Assembly (NCBI GenBank): GCA_937951955.1
Contig: CALGAD010000135.1
Span: 1-38,866, forward strand
Length of the DNA stretch: 38,866 bases
Reading direction: 5' to 3'
Origin: an uncultured Bacillaceae bacterium
Lineage (GTDB): Bacteria; Bacillota; Bacilli; Bacillales; Caldibacillaceae
A program made the translations under genes and the position numbers. Positions 32,214 to 38,866 of the stretch are shown piece by piece (positions within the stretch are counted from its first letter, which is position 1; the number at the start of each line of letters is the position of its first letter). Under the pieces are notes generated by a model. The model worked only from the letters and a program-made list of their open reading frames with translations, was not told the DNA's origin and did not search any database.

Positions 32214-32900
32214 CTATGAATTTTCAATATAATTCGGCTCATTCATTTCCACATTCGTAAAATCTTTAACGATTCCATCATTGACATAAACTTGTAGCGT
32301 TTCTTTATCCTTCATGAATTTGAAAATACCATTATCGAAATCGGTACCGTGTTCTTTAAAAAAGATTCCTTCATAAATGGTATCTTTTGTATGGTTAAAT
32401 GTCAGCCGGTAAAACTCTCCATCCTTGACAAGATAGGCACGAACACCTTTATCGTATAACCCCTCTTCATCTTTAATATAGCGACCGACTGAAATGATGT
32501 GCAAATCGACAAATGGGATTTCCTTTAAAAGCGTGTTTATTAAAGAACCTTTTGTAATTTGTTCCCAGCGACTGCGCGCCGTTTGCCCGAGAATAATTTG
32601 CGTCACATGCTTTTTCCGGGCGACTTCGGCAATGACTTTCGCTACTGGCCGGGGCTCGTTATCTTTCAAAATAAATTCAGCTGTTTTATGTTCTTCCGCC
32701 AACTGTTTCCATTTTTCAATGTAATACGTTTGCTCTGCATCCATTTCATCAAAAGGTTTGGCGTCAACGGTTAAAATATATAATGGACAGCGGAGCATGC
32801 TGGCGATTTGACAGCCTCGTCGGATCAGTCGTTCACCATTAGGACCATAGTAGACACAGACTAATATACTTTCATCCATCCGACTTATCTCATTGTTCAT
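32214..32900 (-). CDS. KdpD-like universal stress (UspA-fold) protein
   Basis: The 228-residue soluble protein has an N-terminal UspA-fold domain (about 10-140) of the type found inside KdpD sensor kinases: SILVCVYYGPNGERLIRRG (11-29), then the nucleotide-loop block GQTARSRWEQITKGS (105-119) and IPFVDLHIISV. The loop resembles the G-x2-G-x9-G-S/T ATP motif with one Gly changed, as in KdpD. The C-terminal 85 residues are unlike known Usp proteins and I do not recognise them. No kinase domain or membrane segment is present. It is transcribed away from mrpA. A role in sensing K+/Na+ state or a nucleotide is inference from position. Confidence 0.75.
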   Translation of the reverse strand: MNNEISRMDESILVCVYYGPNGERLIRRGCQIASMLRCPLYILTVDAKPFDEMDAEQTYYIEKWKQLAEEHKTAEFILKDNEPRPVAKVIAEVARKKHVTQIILGQTARSRWEQITKGSLINTLLKEIPFVDLHIISVGRYIKDEEGLYDKGVRAYLVKDGEFYRLTFNHTKDTIYEGIFFKEHGTDFDNGIFKFMKDKETLQVYVNDGIVKDFTNVEMNEPNYIENS

Positions 32901-32923
32901 GAAAAAAATTCACCTCAAGGAAT

Positions 32924-32937
32924 ATTTTGTACAAAAT
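32924..32937. repeat. Perfect 14-base palindrome in the Usp leader
   Basis: ATTTTGTACAAAAT lies between the transcription start and the ribosome site of the Usp gene. It could bind a dimeric repressor. Confidence 0.55.
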
Positions 32938-32962
32938 GAAACATGAACTGAGCTTTTATATG

Positions 32963-32991
32963 ACTATAATTGATTCCTTAGTTTCCGTCAA
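32963..32991 (-). promoter_or_regulatory. Sigma-A promoter of the Usp gene
   Basis: On the minus strand TTGACG (32991-32986) and TATAGT (32968-32963) are exactly 17 bases apart. It is one of the best vegetative promoters in the window. Confidence 0.75.
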
Positions 32992-33015
32992 CCTTTATTG
33001 CATATTACCTTTTCT

Positions 33016-33046
33016 TTGATAATTTATCAACAAATTAGGATAAAAT
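33016..33046 (+). promoter_or_regulatory. Promoter and palindrome upstream of mrpA
   Basis: TTGATAATTTATCAA (33016-33030) is a perfect 15-base palindrome whose left arm doubles as the -35 box TTGATA. GATAAA (17-base spacing) or TAAAAT (19-base spacing) at 33039-33046 would be the -10. This suggests a repressor that blocks the mrp promoter, but it could be chance in A/T-rich DNA. Confidence 0.5.
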
Positions 33047-33086
33047 ACGGATATTTGATTCTTTACAAGTAAGGGAGTGGGCACTC

Positions 33087-35495
33087 TTGTCAATCTTTCA
33101 TGCAATGATTCTCGCACCTTTAATATATGCACTTTTTGTTCCGTTTTTCTATCGTTCCTTCAACCGGCGTCTTCATACCGGCTGGTTTGTCATTGCGGTG
33201 CCACTTATCCTTTTCATTTATTTATTGCAATATATTCCGAAAGTGCTAAAGGGGAACACCCTTTATGAAACGGTTTCTTGGATTCCTTCCTTAGGAATTG
33301 ATTTTACGGTTGCCATCGATGGTTTTAGCCTGTTGTTCGGATTATTGATCACAGGCATGGGCGCTTTAGTTGTCCTTTATTCCATATATTATTTGTCCAA
33401 AGAAAAAGAAGAAGCGTTACATAATTTTTATGTCTATTTATTACTATTTATGGGCGCCATGCTGGGCGTTGTTTTCTCCGATCATCTCCTCGTTTTGTAT
33501 GTATTTTGGGAGTTGACGAGCATTGCCTCCTTTTTACTGATCGCTTATTGGTACGAGCGGAAAGCATCCCGCAAAGGGGCGTTGAAGGCGCTGTTAATTA
33601 CAGTGACGGGGGGCTTTTTCATGTTAGCGGGCATCATATTGCTCGCTATGATGGGAGATTCGTATAGTATTCGTGAATTAATTGCCCAGAAAAGCGTTTT
33701 GATGACACACCCGTATTTCATTCCGTCGATGGTATTGCTGTTAATCGGTGCTTTTACGAAATCCGCCCAGTTTCCCTTCAGCATCTGGCTACCCGATGCG
33801 ATGGAAGCTCCCACGCCGGTTAGTGCTTATCTCCACTCAGCGACGATGGTGAAGGCTGGAATTTATCTTGTCGCCCGCTTCTCGCCCTTATTTGGAGGGA
33901 CGGGCCTCTGGTTTTGGCTCGTATCCGTTGTCGGGCTCATTACACTATTGTACGGTTCCTGGACGGCGATTAAGCAGACGGATTTAAAAGCGCTCCTTGC
34001 CTATTCCACGGTTAGCCAGCTCGGTCTTGTTATGTCGTTGCTTGGCGTCGGTTCATTAGCGTTTTATTATGAGGAAGGACCGCTTTTTACAATTTTCGCA
34101 ACAGCGCTTTTTGCGGCGATTTTCCACCTGTTTAACCACTCGGTATTCAAAGGAAGCTTATTTATGGTCGTGGGGATCATCGACCTGGGTACAGGAACGA
34201 GGGATATTCGCAGAATCAGTGGCCTCCTGCAGTTAATGCCCGTCACATTTACGGTCGCTGTGATTTCCGGTTTTTCCATGGCAGGATTGCCACCGTTTGG
34301 CGGATTTTTAAGTAAGGAAATGTTTTTCCAGAGCATGGTCGATGTGTCCGATTTACAGGAATTCGGGTTGGGACAATGGGGCGTTCTGTTTCCGGTTTTT
34401 GCCTGGATCGCTAGTGTATTTACCTTCGTTTATTCAATGATCCTGATATTCAAGACATTTACTGGGAAATTCCAGCCGCAAAAATTAAATCGACCTGTGC
34501 ATGAAATGCCCTTCGGCATGTTAGTATCCCCTGTTTTACTGGCGTTTTTGGTGATTGCCGTGTTTTTCTTCCCGAATATTTTATCGAAATGGATTCTTCA
34601 ACCATCCCTTTATTCAATTATACCTGCCGCCAAACAGACAAGGATCGGTGATATCCAGATCTGGCATGGCTTGACACCGGCCTTTCTCATGACAGTTGGT
34701 GTGATTTTAGTTGGATTCACCCTGTATAAAATGTTAGACAAATGGCTCAGAATTTATCGGGTATTTCCACAAAAACTTACGTTAAATGGCCTTTATGATT
34801 GGAGTTTATCCACTTATGAAGCGCAATCCCGGAAGATTACGAATCGTTATATGACGGGTTCGTTAAGGCATTATTTGCTCTATATTTTATCTTTCTTAAT
34901 CTTGACTGTAACTATAGCACTAATAAGAAATGGTCGTGTTCAGCTCGCGATGGAAAATTTCCACGCAATTGGCGTTCTCGATGTCGTTATTTTTATCGGA
35001 ATTGTTTTAGCGGCACTCACGATCCTGATAACGAATAATCGCATTACAGCGATTCTGGCTTTGAGTGTCGTCGGTTACCTCGTTGTCATGCTCTTTGTTA
35101 TTTTCCGGGCGCCGGATTTGGCCCTGACGCAAATGGTCGTGGAAACCGTGACAACGGTTCTCTTTCTCCTTTGTTTTTACCATTTGCCCAAGTTAGGAAA
35201 GCGAATGGAACCGTTGAAATTTAAATGGACGAATGGAATCATCGCGGTGTTAACTGGCTTTCTCGTGACGATCTTTACAATTTTAGCCTATAATCACAAA
35301 CGGTTTATGCCGATTACGTCCTTTTTTGAAAACTCATACGAACTGGCCGGAGGAAAAAATATCGTTAACACGATACTTGTCGATTTCCGCGGCTTTGATA
35401 CGATGCTGGAAATATCCGTTCTGGTCATTGCCGGACTCGGTGTTTATTCGTTGATTCGCCTCAAACTGAGGGAGCGTGATACGGATGAAGTCTAA
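33087..35495 (+). CDS. mrpA: Mrp cation/proton antiporter subunit A
   Basis: The 802-residue membrane subunit is related to respiratory complex I subunit NuoL in its first 500 residues, with a C-terminal MrpA-specific extension and an MrpB-like DUF4040 part. Conserved charged residues are present: E142 in VFWELTSIASF and lysines in GAFTKSAQFPFSIWLPDAMEAPTP and HSATMVKAG. The complex exchanges cytoplasmic Na+ (or K+) for external protons and supports alkali and salt tolerance. The start is TTG 33087, seven bases after AAGGGAGTGG. First gene of the mrpABCDEFG operon, overlapping mrpB. Confidence 0.95.
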   Translation: MSIFHAMILAPLIYALFVPFFYRSFNRRLHTGWFVIAVPLILFIYLLQYIPKVLKGNTLYETVSWIPSLGIDFTVAIDGFSLLFGLLITGMGALVVLYSIYYLSKEKEEALHNFYVYLLLFMGAMLGVVFSDHLLVLYVFWELTSIASFLLIAYWYERKASRKGALKALLITVTGGFFMLAGIILLAMMGDSYSIRELIAQKSVLMTHPYFIPSMVLLLIGAFTKSAQFPFSIWLPDAMEAPTPVSAYLHSATMVKAGIYLVARFSPLFGGTGLWFWLVSVVGLITLLYGSWTAIKQTDLKALLAYSTVSQLGLVMSLLGVGSLAFYYEEGPLFTIFATALFAAIFHLFNHSVFKGSLFMVVGIIDLGTGTRDIRRISGLLQLMPVTFTVAVISGFSMAGLPPFGGFLSKEMFFQSMVDVSDLQEFGLGQWGVLFPVFAWIASVFTFVYSMILIFKTFTGKFQPQKLNRPVHEMPFGMLVSPVLLAFLVIAVFFFPNILSKWILQPSLYSIIPAAKQTRIGDIQIWHGLTPAFLMTVGVILVGFTLYKMLDKWLRIYRVFPQKLTLNGLYDWSLSTYEAQSRKITNRYMTGSLRHYLLYILSFLILTVTIALIRNGRVQLAMENFHAIGVLDVVIFIGIVLAALTILITNNRITAILALSVVGYLVVMLFVIFRAPDLALTQMVVETVTTVLFLLCFYHLPKLGKRMEPLKFKWTNGIIAVLTGFLVTIFTILAYNHKRFMPITSFFENSYELAGGKNIVNTILVDFRGFDTMLEISVLVIAGLGVYSLIRLKLRERDTDEV

Positions 35496-35910
35496 TGATG
35501 TAATTTTACATACGTTAACGAAAGTTGCGATTTTTGTTATCTTTACTTTCGCTATCGATCTATTTTTGTCCGGTCATCATGAGCCCGGTGGAGGGTTTAT
35601 CGGCGGTCTGGCGATCGCCAGCGGGATTGTATTATTTTACCTCTCCTTTGGCTCGGAACGGGTTAGTAAAAATCTCCCCCTGAATTTCATAAAAGTCGCG
35701 GCATCTGGTGTAGCGATTGCCGTGCTCACTGGAATGATCGGCCTTTTATCCGGCGATCCCTTTTTAACCCACCGGATTTATGAAGTCGATTTGCTCATTT
35801 TTGGTCCAACGGAAATCACGACAGCACTCCTTTTTGATACAGGGGTTGCACTGGCAGTCGTCGGAACAGCCGTACACATCATTTTGACGATAAGTGAGGA
35901 TCGGGAATAA
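35485..35910 (+). CDS. mrpB: Mrp cation/proton antiporter subunit B
   Basis: The protein has 141 residues and four membrane segments. It contains the MrpB signature DLFLSGHHEPGGGFIGGL (24-41). ATG 35485 lies ten bases after GAGGGAG and overlaps mrpA by 11 bases; a GTG at 35476 is too close to the site. It is required for assembly of the hetero-oligomeric Mrp complex. Confidence 0.94.
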   Translation: MKSNDVILHTLTKVAIFVIFTFAIDLFLSGHHEPGGGFIGGLAIASGIVLFYLSFGSERVSKNLPLNFIKVAASGVAIAVLTGMIGLLSGDPFLTHRIYEVDLLIFGPTEITTALLFDTGVALAVVGTAVHIILTISEDRE

Positions 35911-36248
35911 TGGAGATTTTAGTAGCTATATTAATTGGAATACTGGTTGCTATAGGCACATACTTGCTTTTGTCAAAGGAAATGTTACGGATTATTTTAG
36001 GGATCTCCCTGTTCAGCCATGCCGCAAATCTTTTAATTATCACCATGGGGGGATTAAAAACCGGCAGTCCGCCACTTTTAAGTGAAGAGGGATCGACCTT
36101 TACCGATGCCCTTCCCCAAGCATTAATCTTAACAGCCATTGTGATCAATTTTGCCGTTACTGCTCTTGTACTCGTATTAAGTTATCGAACGTACAAAAAG
36201 AATCGTACAGACAACATGGAAAAATTGAGGGGAAATGAGCATGAATAA
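35910..36248 (+). CDS. mrpC: Mrp cation/proton antiporter subunit C
   Basis: The 112-residue, three-helix protein is homologous to complex I subunit NuoK. Typical segments are GTYLLLSKEMLRIILGISLFSHAANL and DALPQALILTAIVINFA. Its ATG overlaps the mrpB stop (TAATG), giving translational coupling. Confidence 0.94.
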   Translation: MEILVAILIGILVAIGTYLLLSKEMLRIILGISLFSHAANLLIITMGGLKTGSPPLLSEEGSTFTDALPQALILTAIVINFAVTALVLVLSYRTYKKNRTDNMEKLRGNEHE

Positions 36249-37731
36249 TCTTGTCGTACTACCGATCGTCATTCCACTACTTACCGGGATGCTTCTCATC
36301 CTGTTCAAACAATATATTCAATTACAGCGGACCGCGAGTTTCCTCGCCCTGGTCGGAACAACGCTTGTTCACTGTCTTTTGCTTTTCGAAATTAAACAAT
36401 CAGGGGTCCAGGCTGTACAAATGGGTAGCTGGCCAGCGCCTTTCGGGATTACCCTGGCTACGGATATGTTCAGTGCTCTTTTATTATTAACGAGTAATGT
36501 CGTTGCTCTCATCTGTTTATTATTCGCTTTTCACTCTCTTTCAGCGGAAATCGAGGAAACGTATTTTTATTCGTTGTTTCTCTTTTTAATCACCGGTGTG
36601 AACGGTTCCTTTATTACCGGAGATTTATTTAACTTGTATGTGTTCTTCGAAGTGTTGCTAATCGCCTCTTATGTCCTTGTTTCCATCGGCGGGAAGAAAA
36701 AACAATTGCGAGAAGCGATGAAATACGTTGTCATCAATGTTTTATCATCATCTTTATTTCTCTTTGCGATTGCCTATTTATATTCCATTACCGGAACTTT
36801 GAATCTTGCCCATCTATCTGTGCGGGTGGCCCAAACCGGCCAGGACGCTCTTATTACCGCTGTTTCCTTGCTCTTATTAATCGTTCTATCGATAAAAGCA
36901 GGTTTGTTCCTCTTCTTCTGGTTGCCCGGCTCATATAGTGCACCTCCAACGGTAATTGCTGCTGTCTTTGCCGCATTGCTGACGAAAGTTGGGATTTACG
37001 GTATTATCCGCATGTTTTCGTTAATTTTTTATCATGAAACACATGTTACCCATTTATTCATTGGAATCCTCGCTGCGTTAACGATGATACTTGGTGGACT
37101 CGGTGCGTCTGGATACGGCGATATTAAAAAAATATTGACGTATAACGTTGTGATTGGTGCTGGTTTTATTTTAGCCGGTTTAGCCGCTTTTTCACCTGAA
37201 GCCCTTAACGGTTCTATCTTTTACTTAATCCACGATATGATCAGTAAAGCTTTAGTTTTTTTAATAGGCGGGATTGTCATTCATTTAACAGGAACGACGA
37301 AATTAGAAGATATGAGTGGTTTAATTCGTACCCATCCTGCTTTAGGTTGGATGTTTTTCATCACGATCTTAGCTTTAGCCGGTATTCCTCCTTTAAGTGG
37401 ATTCATTGGTAAAGTACTCGTAACGGAAGGGACTTTTGTGAGCGGGTATTACTGGTTAGGAGCAATTGGACTCCTGGCAAGTATTATGATTTTATATTCG
37501 TTGTTGAAAATATTTATGAACGCTTTCTGGGGGGAAACGATTTTAAGTGTGGAAGAGGAAAAGGGAACAACGAAAGGCCTGATGCTCCCTGTCGCTCTTC
37601 TCACTACACTAACGATCGTCATCGGTATATTCGCTCAAGTTCTTGTCCCGTACGTTGATCTCGCCACATATAGTTTGCTAAATCCTGAGGTTTATATTGA
37701 AGCAGTATTTTCTGGAAATCCGATTCCCTGA
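36241..37731 (+). CDS. mrpD: Mrp cation/proton antiporter subunit D
   Basis: The 496-residue membrane protein is related to NuoM/NuoN. The ion-path residues E137 (LYVFFEVLLIASY) and K219 (LSIKAGLFLF) occupy the same numbers as in the well-studied alkaliphile MrpD. ATG 36241 follows GAGGGG by eight bases; the ATG at 36235 is too close. It overlaps mrpC by 8 bases. Confidence 0.95.
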   Translation: MNNLVVLPIVIPLLTGMLLILFKQYIQLQRTASFLALVGTTLVHCLLLFEIKQSGVQAVQMGSWPAPFGITLATDMFSALLLLTSNVVALICLLFAFHSLSAEIEETYFYSLFLFLITGVNGSFITGDLFNLYVFFEVLLIASYVLVSIGGKKKQLREAMKYVVINVLSSSLFLFAIAYLYSITGTLNLAHLSVRVAQTGQDALITAVSLLLLIVLSIKAGLFLFFWLPGSYSAPPTVIAAVFAALLTKVGIYGIIRMFSLIFYHETHVTHLFIGILAALTMILGGLGASGYGDIKKILTYNVVIGAGFILAGLAAFSPEALNGSIFYLIHDMISKALVFLIGGIVIHLTGTTKLEDMSGLIRTHPALGWMFFITILALAGIPPLSGFIGKVLVTEGTFVSGYYWLGAIGLLASIMILYSLLKIFMNAFWGETILSVEEEKGTTKGLMLPVALLTTLTIVIGIFAQVLVPYVDLATYSLLNPEVYIEAVFSGNPIP

Positions 37732-37762
37732 TAGTTTATCGCAGGAAAGGGGTGGTTTGGAT

Positions 37763-38242
37763 TTGGCCATTCAAGTATTGATTAACGTGTTTATCGCTTT
37801 TCTCTGGATGTTTTTACAAGATTCGCAAACACCATTAACCTTTGTGACGGGGTATATAATCGGTGTCATCATTCTCTATTTTTTGCGGCGTTTTTTTACA
37901 AAGCCATTTTATATTCATACGTTTATAGCGGCAGTTAAATTGTTTTTTATATTCATTTACGAGTCGATTCTTTCTGCTATATTAATGATGAAATATATTT
38001 TGCAGCCGAAATTAGATGTCCGACCAGGAATTTTTCGGATCGATACCGATTTGGAAGGCGAAGTGGAAATTACGCTTATATCGATGCTGATCACGTTAAC
38101 ACCGGGATCGGTTGTTGTTGAAGTCACTCCCGATAATAAATCGGTGTATGTCCATGCGATGGATGTGCGCGAAGCGAAAGAGTCCGTGTTAAAATCCCAA
38201 AAGATTTTTGAAAAAGCGATAAAGGATGTGACGAGGAAATAA
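37763..38242 (+). CDS. mrpE: Mrp cation/proton antiporter subunit E
   Basis: The 159-residue subunit has two or three membrane segments at the N-terminus and a soluble C-terminal domain with SMLITLTPGSVVVEVTPDNKS typical of MrpE. The start is TTG 37763, seven bases after AAAGGGGTGG, giving the usual length; the open frame extends 22 codons upstream into mrpD without a ribosome site. It has a 31-base gap after mrpD, the only sizeable gap in the operon. Confidence 0.92.
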   Translation: MAIQVLINVFIAFLWMFLQDSQTPLTFVTGYIIGVIILYFLRRFFTKPFYIHTFIAAVKLFFIFIYESILSAILMMKYILQPKLDVRPGIFRIDTDLEGEVEITLISMLITLTPGSVVVEVTPDNKSVYVHAMDVREAKESVLKSQKIFEKAIKDVTRK

Positions 38243-38520
38243 TGTTTAAAGTCCTGCTGACAATCGCACTCGTATTATTATCCTGTGCCATCATCATGAA
38301 TATTTATCGTCTTATTATCGGACCGAGCAGTGCCGATCGGATTCAAGCATTAGACACGATCGGGATAAACTTGATCGCAGGAATCGCCATTTTTTCGGTT
38401 ATCCTGGAAACGTATGCGTATATCGACTTAATCCTGTTAATCGGGATTCTCTCCTTTGTTGGCACCATTGCCCTTTCTCGCTTTATTGAACGGGGGGTTG
38501 TCATTGATAAGAAGCGCTGA
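38242..38520 (+). CDS. mrpF: Mrp cation/proton antiporter subunit F
   Basis: The 92-residue, three-helix subunit carries the MrpF block YRLIIGPSSADRIQALDTIG (22-41). Its ATG overlaps the mrpE stop (TAATG). It is part of the membrane complex and is also linked to bile-salt export in some Bacillus. Confidence 0.94.
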   Translation: MFKVLLTIALVLLSCAIIMNIYRLIIGPSSADRIQALDTIGINLIAGIAIFSVILETYAYIDLILLIGILSFVGTIALSRFIERGVVIDKKR

Positions 38521-38866
38521 GATTGTCGCCGGTATATTAATTTTAGGTGGTACAATTTTGAGTTTTATTAGTTCCATCGGAATGATTCGTTTACCGGATG
38601 TATATACGAGAAACCACGCAGCATCGAAATCAACGACATTAGGGGTTTTGAGTATTTTACTGGGGGTATTCATTTATTTTCTCATTTCAGATGGGGTATT
38701 TTTAATCAGGCTGATTCTCGGGATCTTTTTCGTCTTTTTAACTGCTCCCGTATCCGCCCATATGATTGCCCGCTCGGCTTATAAAAGTAACGCACCGCTG
38801 GCGGAAACAACGGCTGAGGATGAATTGAAAGATTATTATCAACAACAAAAAATGAGCCAAAACTAA
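38504..38866 (+). CDS. mrpG: Mrp cation/proton antiporter subunit G
   Basis: The subunit has about 120 residues and three membrane helices. It contains the MrpG signature IGMIRLPDVYTRNHAASKSTTLGV. The start is probably TTG 38504, six bases after a GGGGGG site inside mrpF; TTG 38498 is adjacent but too close. It overlaps mrpF by 17 bases and ends with TAA exactly at the window edge, so the operon is complete. Confidence 0.9.
   Translation: MIRSAEIVAGILILGGTILSFISSIGMIRLPDVYTRNHAASKSTTLGVLSILLGVFIYFLISDGVFLIRLILGIFFVFLTAPVSAHMIARSAYKSNAPLAETTAEDELKDYYQQQKMSQN

Overview
The window reads as chromosome from a spore-forming member of the Bacillaceae; the genus cannot be fixed from sequence alone. 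Almost every gene has a recognisable Bacillus subtilis counterpart. Several belong to sporulation (yunB, lytH, yutH, prkA, yhbH, yhbB). Shine-Dalgarno sites are strong and purine-rich, and GTG/TTG starts are unusually common. Most genes are core genes in familiar B. subtilis clusters, and no prophage, resistance or CRISPR module is visible.

Layout. 1-2214: a lysine riboswitch with its own promoter and terminator controls an NhaC-family transporter, probably a lysine importer. 2429-5716: yugU, then yunD-yunC-yunB. 5813-10362: a complete branched-chain amino-acid type ABC importer, livKHMGF, on the minus strand. It lies between yunB and lytH, which are neighbours in B. subtilis. 10692-15187: lytH, yutD, yutE, yutF, yutG and yutH. 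15252-20137: a 2-hydroxyacid dehydrogenase, a small terminal-inverted-repeat element, yutI, yutJ, yutM and yumC, a group rich in iron-sulfur and flavin functions. 20433-23440: yuiA, yuiB, yuiC and pepA. 23724-23797: tRNA-Gly(UCC).

23961-31335: a second synteny block (queG, yhbB, trmL, nfrA, prkA, yhbH) that in B. subtilis sits far away at the yhb locus. It joins the yui block at the tRNA gene and is followed by a small tyrosine recombinase (31607-32170) whose first catalytic arginine is replaced. 32214-38866: a KdpD-like universal-stress-protein gene is transcribed divergently from a complete seven-gene mrpABCDEFG cation/proton antiporter operon, which ends exactly at the window edge.

How the genes work together: transport and ion homeostasis (lysine, branched-chain amino acids, Na+/K+/H+ through Mrp with a possible nucleotide-sensing neighbour), sporulation and spore peptidoglycan (lytH, yunB, yutH, yhbB, prkA, yhbH), Fe-S and redox metabolism (yutI, yutM, yutJ, yumC, nfrA), and tRNA modification (queG, trmL). 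The least explained signals are the Usp-mrp divergon with its two perfect palindromes, the recombinase with an operator-like inverted repeat over its promoter, a 32-residue membrane peptide gene upstream of prkA, hairpins in front of tRNA-Gly and queG, and the inverted-repeat element at 16258-16379.
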